Shown here: positions 19,574 to 31,066 of the stretch, piece by piece
How the letters are laid out: each line of letters begins with the position of its first letter
Position numbering within the stretch: the stretch's first letter is position 1
Source of the DNA: Phlebotomus papatasi
Taxonomy: Eukaryota; Arthropoda; Insecta; Diptera; Psychodidae
DNA length: 64,000 nucleotides
Direction: 5' to 3'
NCBI RefSeq assembly: GCF_024763615.1
Contig: NW_026604946.1
Location: forward strand, 1-64,000
The notes under the pieces: generated by a model
Seen by the model: the letters and a program-made list of their open reading frames with translations, nothing else
Databases searched by the model: none
What the model was told of the DNA's origin: nothing
Translations under genes and position numbers: made by a program

Positions 19574-22500
19574 CTGTGTAACAATTTACTTTAAAACGGT
19601 TAAAACAGATGAGCTGGCGCACAACATTTTTTAATTTGTACCTTGAATTGTTGAACTCCATTCCTTCTTCCGTCTTACAAATATTCCGGATATACTTCTT
19701 GAATCCTCTTCATATACACATCATATTTTTTATTCACTGTTTTTCCCTTATTTTCTTTATCTTAAAATGTGTAATTCAACTCCTTGAAATAAAACATTCA
19801 AGTTCTAAAGATTTACTAGTAGCCTTTCGATGCCTTCCGGAAGCATAAACCTTGCGATTTTTGTCTTAATTTTCCTCCATAATCATTAACTTCAGGGTTT
19901 GTTGAGCTATTAATTCAAGTCTTCTTTAGTTTATTCTCCAGGTTTTAGGTAATAAATTCTGAAAAGTGTTTTAAAATAACAAAGTAGAAGCGAAACAAAT
20001 TAAATGAAAAGATGGGGGATCTTACTACGGAATGAAAATTTATCGGGATGAATGCAAGATCTACGATCAGGAAAAATTGTTATAACTACAGCTGGATAGT
20101 GCTTCTCAACCTTTACTACAGCAGTAATTAGAAGTTCACCATTCACAATTATTTTCATTGTTTTAAAATGCATTTTTCCTTTTAAACGTTTATCTGTACT
20201 GGTACTGTACACAAAAAATTGACGTGACAGAAGTGCCATATATCTAATCCGCTATATGGTCACATTGTCATCTGGTCATCTCCTTATTTTGTTTTTGTTT
20301 ATATAACCTCAAAAGTGCAACCACCAGATCCGAATCGAAGTGCAACCAGTAATCATGAGCCATCGGTCGTATTTGCCAATCTACTAAAGACGTTGAAGAA
20401 AAGTGCGTGCCGGTTGAAATAGTAATAGAGGAAGCGATGGAGATGGTTAAAAGGATAGATTTGAAATCTTTTCCCAGGAAGGGGTTATTCGGGTATCTTG
20501 TTTTTATTTGAAAATTATTGCCTTTTTTATCATGCCATTTTATTCCAGAATGGAAAAAGAATGGACTCTGTTGTTCAATACACTGTAATATTGTACAAAA
20601 TACGTACAAAATGATCCAGATGGACGGAATATCCTCGCTGTAGTGATTTTGACTCTTCTTGGGCTAACCAGAGGAACCTATATTTAAGGAAAAAGTCGTT
20701 TTTCTGCTTTTGTAGTGGTAGTCGCCAGCATTTGAAAAAAAACGTCGTCGAGATTGCTTTTTAAAGCCAATTTGTGAAGTTTAATTAATGAAATTTCAAT
20801 AAAAATTGGTGTTAACATAAAGAATATAGTTTTTAGAATTAGTTTAGTGACAAAGAATTGGTTAAAAGGCGTCATTTGATAGCAAAAATAAACTAAATAT
20901 GGGTCACCCAGCAACTTTTGCAACATTTCATAATCCGTAGAAAATTATGAAAATCACGTGGAGTATCGGTGATTTGCAAATTGGAATAGAAAATTGACGA
21001 GCTTTGGAAGCATTTGTGACTATTTATCTTTTGAATTGTTCGTGGAAAATTCTCGGGAAAATGTCTTGAAAAAGTGCTTGCTTTGCTCGAAGAAATGCAC
21101 CAAAACGGTTCAGTTGTGAAATGGAAGATGGCGGACGGTGCCCTTTGCGACATTTGTGGTGATGTTTTTCACGTAATTTTGCACGGAAGTAAGCAAATTT
21201 CCGTAATAAATTCATCAAAAATTATTCAAGAAGTCGATAATGAAGGAATTTGTGGAAAAATTCTGTGATTTTTACTGCTTTTTCTTGTGTTTTTTTAGTA
21301 TGAAAGTTGACATGCTAAAGATAGAATCCAGACCAGATTTTTCATCTGTTTTGGGGCTCTTGAGGACTTTTTTTTAGTCATCCAGACATTCTAACTTCTC
21401 TGGAAGAGACCCTAGAAGTTCTACATAGCCTTCCAGACAATTCGTGAGCTGTTTCGAAGTCCTCCGGACACTGAAATCCATTCCATTAGATCACCATAAG
21501 TGACATTGACTGGAAAGAAATTCCTTTTTATCCTTCAAGAAATGGAAAATTTCACATCCTTTGCACTGTAAGGATTCTAGAATAGTTTCTTTATCTTTGT
21601 AAAGGAAGAAAAGAATAAAAAACTTACAAGAAATATAAAAATTTTCCAATTTTCTATCAGTGTTCGTTAACGAACTGTCTTTTGGCCTCAAAAAAACATG
21701 CAAGTTTTACAAATTTATCAGAATTATCGCATTTTTTATATTTATTAGATCTCTTTCAACAAAATTAGGCAAGAAGAATTCCTCAAGAATAATAATAATT
21801 CCTAAAAATATTAAAAATTAAATGCAACATCAACCACTTTTTTTAGTGTTGCCAGATTTAAATGCAAAAATGACTTTTTCCTTTAGTGTTGGTTCCTCTG
21901 GGCTAACATTATGGAGATACGATTGGAAGACGATAAATGGAACTTGAGGAAAACCATGGATTGACTCTAAATTTTGCAGCAGCTCTGGATTATCTACATA
22001 GATTTAAATACCTATAGCAGAGAAAGTTTTAGACAAGAGGGACTTGAAGTGTGGCAAATCAGCGACTTTAGAATAGCCCTGAGACTCAACAAATCCAGAG
22101 ACATCGAACATTACCGGGATACACAGGAAATAACCTCTGAGTAACCCGTGAAGTTATCAATGAAAAGTATACTCTCTGATTATTGGTAATAAAGTGGTCC
22201 TGGTCTACGAAACTCTGGTGCTGTTTCTTTTATCTCAGTGGATTGAAACTTAACTGGAATGACAGCATGAACGAATTAGATATGCAAGAACACACCTAAA
22301 ATCTTTTGTCAAAAAAACCGTCGAAAAACTTTGTCAAAAAAACATATTGAAGAGTTAAATCACTTCGTTTCGTTTTATTCTGTCCTGTGCATACACTTCT
22401 AGCTTTCTAAAAGATTACGTAGCAGCCCAATAAATTCAGAAACTTAAAAAATGTTTTTAGCACAATCTGAACTCATATATTTTTTCAGGGAACCCAGGGA

Positions 22501-22654
22501 TCTCACACGTTTTGTTGGGAAGCCCATGGAACCCATGCATTTTTCAGGGAACTCGGGGAACTCATATATTTCTTCAGTAGTATGAGTGGCTCTCCATATA
22601 ATGAGTGGTAAGAGTTGTCACTCACTTCATATAGTGAGTGGCAAATGAGTGAAC
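19574..22654. other. Right arm, unassigned segment
   Basis: Inverted match to left-arm 6131-8115, apart from the hAT insertion at 20669-21899. It contains the same decayed protein-like frames as the left arm (20268-20609 and 20000-20239 on the minus strand). No family is recognised. Confidence 0.45.
20669..21899. mobile_element. 1.2-kb non-autonomous hAT element
   Basis: Ends are inverted repeats beginning CAGAGGAACC, with the AAGGAAAAAGTC block repeated just inside each. The 8-bp GGGCTAAC precedes the left end (20661-20668) and follows the right end (21900-21907, starting with the last G of the end). CAG-type ends and 8-bp duplication are hAT hallmarks. The equivalent left-arm site (about 6885) is empty. 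Only short frames are present and none resembles transposase. Confidence 0.85.
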
Positions 22655-23095
22655 CGCAAAATCCCGGGATTTTCGCGATCCCGAAAATCCCGGAACCCCG
22701 AAAATTTCGGGATCTCGAAAATCCCGGAACCCCAAAAATCCCGGAATCTCGAAAATTCCGGGATTCCGAAAATCCCGGGATCACGAAAATCCCGGGACCC
22801 CGAAAATCCCGAGATCCCGAAAATCCCGGGATCACGAAAATCCCGGGATCCCGAAAAACCCGGGATCCCAAAAATCCCGGGACCCCAAAAATCCCGGGAT
22901 CCCGAAAATCCCGGGATCTCGTAGAAAATGGGGCCCCGAAGATCCCGGGATCGCGAATGGTTGGTAACACCGGGATCCCGCAAACCGGGATTCTAAAATC
23001 CAAGATTTTCGGGAACCCGGGATCCCGAAATTCGGGATTAGTGAAATATTTAAATCCCGGGATCCCGAAATTTAAAAAATCCCGGGATTTTGGAA
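22655..23095 (-). repeat. Right subterminal GGGATCCCG array
   Basis: Inverted counterpart of the array at 5569-6130, with about 28 imperfect CCCGAAAATCCCGGGAT-type units ending at the right TIR (23090-23101). The unit order differs from the left array, so the two arrays have evolved separately. Confidence 0.85.
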
Positions 23096-23105
23096 GCCCT
23101 AACGG

Positions 23106-25339
23106 GCTGTCTAATTATGGCAAGAGATTCTTAAGATCTGTTTAATTTATGTAAATTTTTTCTCTGGAGAATCCTTCTTATATGTCTACCAAAAATTTTC
23201 ATTTCTGTCCCTCTATTTGCAATGTCCGATAAATTTCGCAGTGCCTCTTTAGATCATGATGATCCATATGATCCACTGATCTCATGACTTTTCTTTGTCT
23301 ATTTTTTGTGAAAAAGCATTTCCATACACTGATCTTGGATCTCGAGTATATGATATAAGCTAGCTATACATAAATTATTTCCTAATATTACAAACTGATG
23401 GTTGAATGTACTTACTTACTTTTCTATGCACTTGTCGCCGGAATGACCGAAATATGATCTGCTGCAGCGCTCATGAGTTTTAAGGAGTGGAGTGAGGCAA
23501 TTAAAAGAGGAGTGAAAAATCGTCAATGAAAGCAAATTTCATTCTTTTTATATGAATCATTTAATTTTCTTGGCCGCAAGTGAGGAAAGAATGGGAAAAG
23601 GTGTTAGGTTTCTGATAACTTTGCCCTCTCCAATATTAAATATTTTGAATTTATAATTGATGCTTTTCTTACTATTTGCATTGTGCTTTAAAGAGATCTG
23701 AAGAAATTTGCACATGATCCTTAGCATAAAGACTTGAGAAACGGCAACAAAATAACAAATCTGAAGATGTTTTTCATATAAAATTATTTTTTCTCAAATT
23801 ATACAGAATGGGTTGAGCATGTCACTGATTACTGTGGAGCTGATGAATGTACCCCTAAAATTTAGTTATGTGCGATACTGAGACATTTTACATGTTTTTC
23901 ACTGATTACTTGTTCCCAAATTACGTTTATCCCTGCTAGACCCTTCTTGAAAGTAGAAAAGTGTGAAATTCTCCTCTTTTTATTAAATGATCATATTTTT
24001 AGTATATTCCCTCTGTGAACGGATCAAAAGAAAAGCTTCAAGAGGATGTTTAGTAAAAGAATGTCACAGATTTTTGCTTTAGACTGAATATGGAAATTTG
24101 GCTTGCACTCACCACGGAACTATGTCCTCTTTAAATCTCGGTCAAAAATTTGTCCTAGTATTATTGTTATTAAAATTTTATTTACACCTTTTACACCTTG
24201 CACTGAAGAACACCGAAAACTTTATTTGAGTTGCAATTTAGAAATTTCTGTGTACCCGCCACACCGTTTGGAAAACACTTTAGGCAATCGTAAATGTTTT
24301 GTTCTGAGATATGAACCGATTTTATTTGTGAAACATGTTATCAGGGTAATGCATATTCTCTTAAAATTCAATTATCTGCGATGTTGAATCATCTCACGCC
24401 TTTTAAATGATAACGCGTTGCTAGATTGATATGAATTTCTGAGAGACTTTCTCATATAAAATAGAAGATGAAGATCTTTTCTTTTGAATAAAATCTTAGC
24501 ATACTCTTCACATAAAATTAAGATGGTGGAAGTTTAATAAAAATTGAAGCTATTTCTCTTTTACTCTGTTAATATTTGCAGATTTTACACGTTGACTCAA
24601 ACAAATTAAACGTGTTTCAGATAGAATGCAAAACCTCGAATAATATCAGAATGATAAGTCAGTTGCCTTTAGGAAAAAAGTTCCCCAAAAGTTCATTGTC
24701 TCTAGAAAAACGCAGGGGCATGACATTTCCTATGTTTCCCATATGTTTCTAGCGCGCCGAGAAAACTTTTGGGTTTATTAGCTGTTTTCTGTCAGTGTAG
24801 AATGAATTAGCAAAAATATAAATGCAAAATAAAAGCCAACTTAATATTGAATAGGCAACCGAAAAACCCCAAATAGACAACCTACGTAGTTTTGAAGATA
24901 TCTCGTGAAATGTGTACGAAAACAGGGAAAAATTTACACTAAAATCGGTCGCATTTTTCAGAGCTTATGTCACCCCCCCCCCCCCCCTAAACGTATGAAA
25001 AAAATGAATTTTTTGTACCCTCCACTGTAAAAATGTTTTTCTTCAAATAAGATAGTGAATATGTACCAGTTACTTAAGGGATGCATGGCCTTCTGTAACT
25101 CGGCCTCTTGTGATACTGAATCACCTCATGGCTTTTTCATGGACTATTTTTATCATTTTGATAATCTTTTTGTGAGAAATCTTAGAAAATTTAAATTGAA
25201 TGCGTCTTCTTTAAGAAAAGACTACTTTGTATGATGGCCTGAGTCAACGAACACCAAAAGAGAATTTTTAAGAGATACTCGCTAAAAGAAAGCCACAGAC
25301 CTGAGTTTTCATTCATAATCGACATTTTTCAACCGCTTA
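23106..25339. other. Left arm of palindrome 2, non-coding part
   Basis: AT-rich, no gene supported. It matches 34150-35400, 36890-37200 and 38906-39457 inverted. A run of about 16 C lies at 24970, with a G run at the matching right-arm position (about 34484). Confidence 0.6.
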
Positions 25340-25700
25340 TCCCTATTGGGGGTCGCGTTCCCATGACATCCAGTTTAGCAGCCTATGCTTGTTGATCCTC
25401 CACCACTTCAGGAATAAGTTCAGGTTCAATCCCAAGGCACTCCAAGGCAAGATTCTGAATTTGATTCAGCCAAAAAATCTGTAAACAAATAATGTTACTT
25501 TGGCTTATACAACCCGTGATAGAGCTTTTCCATCGTTTTGGCTCTTGATGTTGGTCACCGATGCTAAGACGGCGATGGCCGCAGGGAAGGTTCGAAATGT
25601 CACAATCAGGATGAAGAATAAATACAATACAATACAATATTGTCCTAGGTCTCCCTCGAGGTCGACGTCTCCTCACAATCGCTTGCATAGCTTATTTTTG
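25340..25700 (-). pseudogene. LINE ORF2 C-terminal fragment, left arm
   Basis: The minus strand reads RRRRPRGRPRT, then after an insertion WLNQIQNLALECLGIEPE and a VVEDQQ-AAKLDVMG tail. Basic RGRP-x-W motifs followed by an acidic/Trp region are typical of the C-terminus of RTE-like or jockey-like LINE endonuclease/RT proteins. Only the last 60 or so residues are present. It is split by the SINE-like insertion at 25473-25641. Confidence 0.55.
25473..25641 (+). mobile_element. SINE-like insertion, left arm only
   Basis: About 169 bases split the LINE fragment here but are absent from the right arm near 33990. The insert ends in (AATAC)3 and contains GGTTCGAAATG, which resembles a pol III B box. 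These are SINE hallmarks, but the A box is not convincing and no target duplication was fixed. Confidence 0.45.
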
Positions 25701-26879
25701 GGAATCTTTTGGGTTTTCATTGATCATGGGGATTTATCTTTGCACTCACTAGCACTACAAATCATCTTTGAACTCTATCCACGTAAATTTTTGGACAAAA
25801 ATTCATCCTGGTGTAAAGAGCGGGTACCAGGATTACGTAGAAGAACAATAAAAAACACATATTGGAGCAAACCCGATTTAAGTTCAATTTTTGTAATCGC
25901 TTCACCTGCTCTTTAGAAAAATGCTTTACATGCCGTTTTCCTAGACTTTCCTCTGAGATATAAAAAAAATGCATATGCAGTAGAGTGACATGTACAAACA
26001 AGTTTTATCGGATATGAAACAAAGATTTTGTACACTTTGCATTTATCTTGGGAAATTTCGTTGATGTGATCAAAAAATCTTCGAAATCTCAGAGTAATAC
26101 CGCTTTATAAGAATTTTATCAATTTAAAAAACTTTTCCTGGTTGAGGTTTAATGACAAGTAGAAATGTTGGTGAAAAGTGATAAGTCAAGAAAGACAAGA
26201 TCATCAAACTCCATATGTTATAAAGAAAAAGCAACAGATCAACAAATATAACCATGATACTGCTATGGATCTACGAAAGCGGGAAGAAAACAATATTTAT
26301 CGCGATCGGTTTTTCTCCAAATACCTTTTCATTGAGTGTTGAGTTATGTGCCGTAAGCTACTGGGGGTGGAATTGCTGTTGTAGAATAGAGCCAAAAAGA
26401 CATGGTCGACTTTCTGCGAAAACGGATTAACTTTAAGAGAATTGTTGGAAGACAAGTTGGGAAAGATCATGCCAAAATGAAACTATTGCTAAACATTCAA
26501 CCTGAACATTGTGTAAAAACTAGTAATCACTATGCCGTGAAAAAAATATTTTTAGAGGTACACCGATGTATGTAAATCTTTAGGAGTACAAAGATTGAAA
26601 AATTCTTATCTCTCAGCCAATAATGCATTTAACCCCTCGATAAACTATTTTCGCCTTTTTCACGAAATTCCATTTATAGCAAGTAAGTCAATAATTTGTA
26701 ATGCATCAAATTTGAAGCAAATTCACATAATTTTTTTTTTATTTTCCCCCCTTTTATGACTTTGCCTCTTACCTGTTGTATAATTTTTTCTTCTCGACTC
26801 TGTCATAAAATTAACTTTGCTTTCCTGACTCTTGCATAAAACGCATTTTCTTCTTTTTAAACAATTTTATTTCCTCTTA
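25701..26879. other. Left arm of palindrome 2, no gene seen
   Basis: Matches 32740-33950 inverted. Short frames only; nothing recognisable. Confidence 0.55.
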
Positions 26880-28678
26880 AGCTGTCTACACATTATGAGC
26901 ATTTTTTAAAAAAATTCTTTAAAAAATTTTTTAAAAAAAAACTGTTTTTTAAAAATTTTTTTAAAAAAAATGCCTCCACACTATACTTAATTTTTGTAAA
27001 AAATTTTTGACAGATTACTCTCAGCATTTCGCTTGGGATTATTTTTCATGAAAATTTGTCATTTGAGTGGTGGAAAAAGTGTGAAAAGTGTTTGTTGGAA
27101 TTCCCTGGGATAGTTGTTAGTGAATGTTCGTGGAAAATTTTCCAAAATTGCAAAAGTGCAGTGTTTTTCTACAGAAGTTGTTCCCAGTGGAATCAATATT
27201 CCGGAGTGTGTGAACATAACCTCAAAATGTTTTTCCCTAAAAAATTTTGTGTGACTATCGCAGTTATTTATGTACAGAAATTGTTTTTCTTTGCGATAAT
27301 CTGGAAACCAAAACATGCTCATCAGAAGAACCGCAGAAATTACTCGGAAGGACAAATTTGTTACCAGGAACAATGGGTAGAGTGGAGAAGAAGGTGTGCA
27401 GCTCTAAAGATCCTAGATTCCATTGATCAGCAGCTCTTTCTGGAAAAGCTTCAGGACTTTAGGAAAACTTGTGGATACGTTTGGATGAACAGGAGTATTT
27501 GTAACCAAGAACATTGACGTAAGTACTATGAATATGCTAAAAAAAAACTCGCTGATTTTATTGCAAAGCTATTCCTGCAAAAAATTCAGGACTACAATTG
27601 GAAGAGCATGATAGTGGATGAGGGGAAGGACTTTGAGGAATAATTAGAAAGTGCTTCCCCAAAATTCCTGCAAAAAATTGATCCAGTGCAACTCTACAAA
27701 TTTGATTCCGGATACTGGATGACACTGATTTGATTCCAGACACTGGTGATAATTATGATAAATTTTATGAAAAATAAATTCTCATATCTTGGTTTCCAAT
27801 CCGAAATCTTTTATTGGTTATCCGGTGTACATTAAAGCCTTCTCCCTCTATCCACTACTGTCCAAGCAGGAGTCCCATGGAGGAAGCAAAAGTTTGTAGC
27901 CACCTCATCCTTGTGCTTCCGGATGGGAACATTTCCATCGTGGTTGAAAACCAGGAATGATGGGAGGTGGTTCTGGGGCTTCAAATGATGGGCTGTGGTA
28001 ACTACGGATGACTCTTGTATGTACTAGGATCTCCTCAGTGGCTCTGAATAGGTCTATTGTCTTGATTGATTTACCAGGTTCATGTTCCAAAATTCTTCAA
28101 TTTCCTTCTTTCCATTCATGTTTTAATTTGGTGCACGAGGTTACTGTACCATAACAATCTTCAAGAATACACAGACATCACAACTTTCGGCAACTTCAAA
28201 AGAAAAATCAGCGAAAATGTTCCTCCACAGCTGGCTTTGATTCCACTGGGAACAACTTCTGTAGAAAAACACTGCACTTTCGCAATTTTGGAAAATTTTC
28301 CACGAACATTCACTAACAACTATCCCAGGGAATTCCAACAAATACTTTTCACATTTTTTCCGCCACTCAAATGACAAATTTTCATGAAAAATGTCTCGAG
28401 TTGCTGTGATTTTTTAAAAAATTCTTTAAAAAACTGTTTTGTAAAAAATTGTCCCAGTGTGTAGAGGCATTTTTTTAAAAGATTTTTTTTAAAGAAAAAA
28501 CCTTGATTTTTTAAAAAAATGGGTCGTTTTTTTACAAAATCGCCTACACACTATACAAATTTCTGTAAAAAATCCAGTTTTTTTTAAAAAAAAAATTCAC
28601 TAGTCTGGAGGCGATTTTTTTAAAGAACTTTTTTTAATGTCATTTTTTACAGAATTTTTTGATAATGTGTAGACAGCT
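26880..28678. mobile_element. 1.8-kb DNA transposon with TTA target site, left arm only
   Basis: Inverted ends AGCTGTCTACACATTAT are flanked by TTA (26877-26879 and 28679-28681). The uninterrupted site is in the right arm near 32746. Inside the ends lie long T6A7-type runs, then a second inverted repeat of about 170 bases (27045-27210 and 28220-28390) that reads MSFEW-KKCEK from both sides. A frame of 153 codons (27056-27517, plus) stays open but matches no family I know. The target could also be read as TTAA. Superfamily undetermined. Confidence 0.7.
27056..27517 (+). CDS. Unidentified ORF inside 1.8-kb element
   Basis: 153 codons with ATG start, rich in Cys, Lys and Trp. Its first 40 residues are mirrored on the minus strand at 28377-28250 because that segment is inverted and duplicated. 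It could be a remnant transposase or an accidental frame; a second partly open stretch follows (27540-27735). No catalytic motif seen. Confidence 0.3.
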   Translation: MSFEWWKKCEKCLLEFPGIVVSECSWKIFQNCKSAVFFYRSCSQWNQYSGVCEHNLKMFFPKKFCVTIAVIYVQKLFFFAIIWKPKHAHQKNRRNYSEGQICYQEQWVEWRRRCAALKILDSIDQQLFLEKLQDFRKTCGYVWMNRSICNQEH

Positions 28679-28746
28679 TTAATCATGGCTGATTTTCATA
28701 TGCATTGACAACTCATTAAGATATTAGCTTTGCATTCAATTCTCTA

Positions 28747-29244
28747 TTACGAAAAGTATATTCTTGTAGTCTCAACGTATGGTTCTCGACATAGGGGGCA
28801 GTTCCTTGTTTTTGAAGCACATTCTTGACATGCAGCAACGTGCCCGCATGGAATAAAGGCGATGTTGTATTCATTGTTATAGCAGATTTTGCAAATTTTA
28901 TTTGGTTGATCTGCAATGTCATATTCTGCTTCTTCTATACCAGAATCCAAAGTATGATCACCAAAGAATATCTCAAACAAATTGTCAAGTGTATCCTCGT
29001 CGTTGATGTTGAAAAATTTTAGCATTAAATACTTTTTCTCCAAAATACTCATTTCTTTTCCGCTTTTCACCTTTCTGAAAATTTTTTCTACCACACCCTT
29101 ACGTAAAGTCTCATTGTTGGTTGCATGAAGAAGCTGGATCATCTCGCCAATTGACCTTTTATGCAAAATTAGCTGTACCAAATCAGACTCTGATTTGTCT
29201 TTTGCAAAAAGTTCTGCTAATTCTCTCAAGTTGTGAGTACTCAT
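28747..29244 (-). CDS. IAP-type RING finger protein, left-arm copy
   Basis: A complete 165-codon frame with ATG start and stop. The C-terminal RING (about residues 118-153) has the Cys3-His-Cys3 layout: CKICYNNEYNIAFIPCGH, CQECA, CPLCRE, ending TTRIYFS as in inhibitor-of-apoptosis proteins. The N-terminal 110 residues are helical, mildly UBA-like, and contain no BIR repeat. RING domains of this kind act as E3 ubiquitin ligases and dimerise through the tail. It is a short single-exon gene far below normal IAP length, so a retrocopy or truncated capture is likely. It is repeated almost exactly at 32184-32681. I see no promoter I can defend. A role in cell death control would be pure inference. 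Confidence 0.8.
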   Translation of the reverse strand: MSTHNLRELAELFAKDKSESDLVQLILHKRSIGEMIQLLHATNNETLRKGVVEKIFRKVKSGKEMSILEKKYLMLKFFNINDEDTLDNLFEIFFGDHTLDSGIEEAEYDIADQPNKICKICYNNEYNIAFIPCGHVAACQECASKTRNCPLCREPYVETTRIYFS

Positions 29245-30362
29245 TGCGCTGTAGATTTATTCTGATTGATTGATTTTTCAAAATGCCCCGTGTTAAATAA
29301 TTGCAAAATATTATGCCAAACATTTTTTATTGAGAAAAAAGAGGGAGGGGATGCAGGAAACTTTTGAGGATGCAAATCCTGCCACTAATTGTGTGAACAC
29401 ACAAAAAAAATTGGTGCTTTTAATTAATTTTATGGCATTTCACACAGAAAAGTGTATATCGCTATTAGAATCTCGCTGGATTTCTCGTATATTGCAACAT
29501 TTGCTCCTCATGATCTCTTTCTGAAGCATCCAGATTTTATTAATTGTATCGAGACCCAAAATTAAATTTGTCTTGCCCAAAAATGGGCCACGTCAATGGC
29601 AAGCGGTATTCGCATGTTCGTTCGATACTCAATTTAAGATTCGTGATGGAAGGATCGGTCAGTCCCCGGGGACTGCCCAAGAGCACCGATTTAGTACTGA
29701 TTATAACCCTAAAAATGCGTGGAGGTTCCTTTCTTGCTCCCAATCAACCAGATATTCTATAAAGCTATAGGTCTTTCTCCTATGCTTTAAAATAATTTAT
29801 CGTCAGTTTATATTTTCATTTATGTTTGATTTGATCTACAATTTTCTTGCTAGCTGCTTCACTCCTCTGGATTTCGCACAACTTTTTAGATGCTGTGACA
29901 TAATTCATTTAAAATTTCTTCAGTATTAGATTTTGTGTAAATCTTCCCAAATCTTTTCAAGTTCCTCTTTTATGGGGCTATGATCGCAGTGATTTCTCAA
30001 ATCAGGCAAAACAGTTCATGCTAAAAATGATTCTTAGAAAGGTTCATTCAAGAAGGTGCTTTTTGCTTCATGGCACACTTATGTACGATGGCCAAATATA
30101 CCTTTTGTATAGTTTATTTTTTGGCCTTAGCATAGTAGTGAAGGACTTTGAACCTTTGGCACTGTTACCGATTGACTTTTGCGAATGGAAAATACAAATT
30201 TTGCTATAGCCAAGAAACAACAATGCAAGATATTTTACTATCTACATAGATTTACTCGAAATTTTGTTCTGTGATCAGCTATGCTCCTTAATTGCTCCAT
30301 GAAGGAGAAAATAATCTGTGTGATCCTCACATCTTGCTCATATCTATCCCCTTGGATTACGA
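29245..30362. other. Left arm of palindrome 2, inner part
   Basis: Inverted match to 31067-32183. Three overlapping short frames at 29540-29770 are kept open in the right-arm copy (31659-31889), but all three frames being open suggests base composition rather than coding. No family recognised. Confidence 0.5.
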
Positions 30363-30369
30363 TCAATAT

Positions 30370-30773
30370 TGTTACGATTTTGGGGGTAGGGTAAAACCCT
30401 GCAACCCCCGCAACCACCCTCAATTGGACCGCAACAACAGTGGACTGCGAAATGGGGTCCCAGGTCCAGAAAAACACTAATATTTCACATTGGGAATTTA
30501 TTTAACTCACTTTTTTCTTCTTACATTTCTTTATAAGTCCCGGGGGCCTGATGGGCCTCTTAGAATGCCGGGGTAATCCTGGATTGCCCACGGACAAGCC
30601 GGGGCAAATCCCTCCCTTCTACTACAACCTTCGCGGTGTAATTCCAAGCACACCTCCCATGACACATTCTACACACTTATAGCTGCAATTGTATATGTGG
30701 TGCTCCCAAGAATTATAGCCTTAACCCAAAGAAAATTCACATTCCTGCGAACACCACACATAAAATCGCAACA
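30370..30773 (+). repeat. Candidate solo LTR in palindrome loop
   Basis: The segment begins TGTTACGATTTT and ends AAAATCGCAACA, a 12-base near-perfect terminal inverted repeat typical of LTR ends. It is GC-richer than its surroundings and carries no coding. No target duplication is clear. It fills more than half of the palindrome 2 loop. Confidence 0.5.
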
Positions 30774-31066
30774 GTATATTACAAATGTTACGCAATCAGA
30801 AATATGACGTCATACATCTGCATACGTGTGGCGTCATACTCTTCTATAAGGCTTACTTACTGATTTAAATAATTATTCGGAGTTTCCTATTACGGCAGAT
30901 AAATCCCCTTAACCATCAAAATGTCTGTCTTGTTCTCAACTGATATGAAAGTAATAGTGAATTCAAAGAAATGTACAAATATTTTCTTGCAGCAGATCAT
31001 CCAATTGGGAAAACTAAACGCAACTATTGATACCAAATTTATGATAATTGCGACGCTTATAATATC
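30774..31066. other. Remaining loop of palindrome 2
   Basis: About 290 bases not matched in the left arm, without a gene. Confidence 0.5.

Larger units (their letters stand above)
5557..23101. mobile_element. Giant hAT-ended foldback element carrying GUF1 fragments
   Basis: The two ends are inverted copies beginning TAGGGCTTCCAA, followed by dense GGGATCCCG-type subterminal repeats. Inverted arms run from 5557 to about 9922 and from about 12880 to 23101. Removing two nested insertions (15018-19568 and 20669-21899), the right arm is about 4.43 kb against 4.37 kb on the left, and the loop is about 2.96 kb. The loop contains an intact-looking hAT transposase gene, and each arm a decayed GUF1 segment. 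hAT elements normally make 8-bp target duplications, but the flanks (GTGACAAG left, ACGGGCTG right) do not match. The left flank is Ty3 pol; the right flank is the edge of the second palindrome. I infer one foldback element or an inverted fusion of two related elements. Confidence 0.7.

Noticed and set aside
21074..21268. Cys-containing small protein inside the 1.2-kb hAT element
   Set aside because: 64 codons, no family resemblance, and a longer antisense frame overlaps it.
29540..29770. Protein gene conserved between arms of palindrome 2
   Set aside because: Three overlapping frames on both strands are all open and all kept in the other arm, as expected from simple duplication of a low-stop segment.
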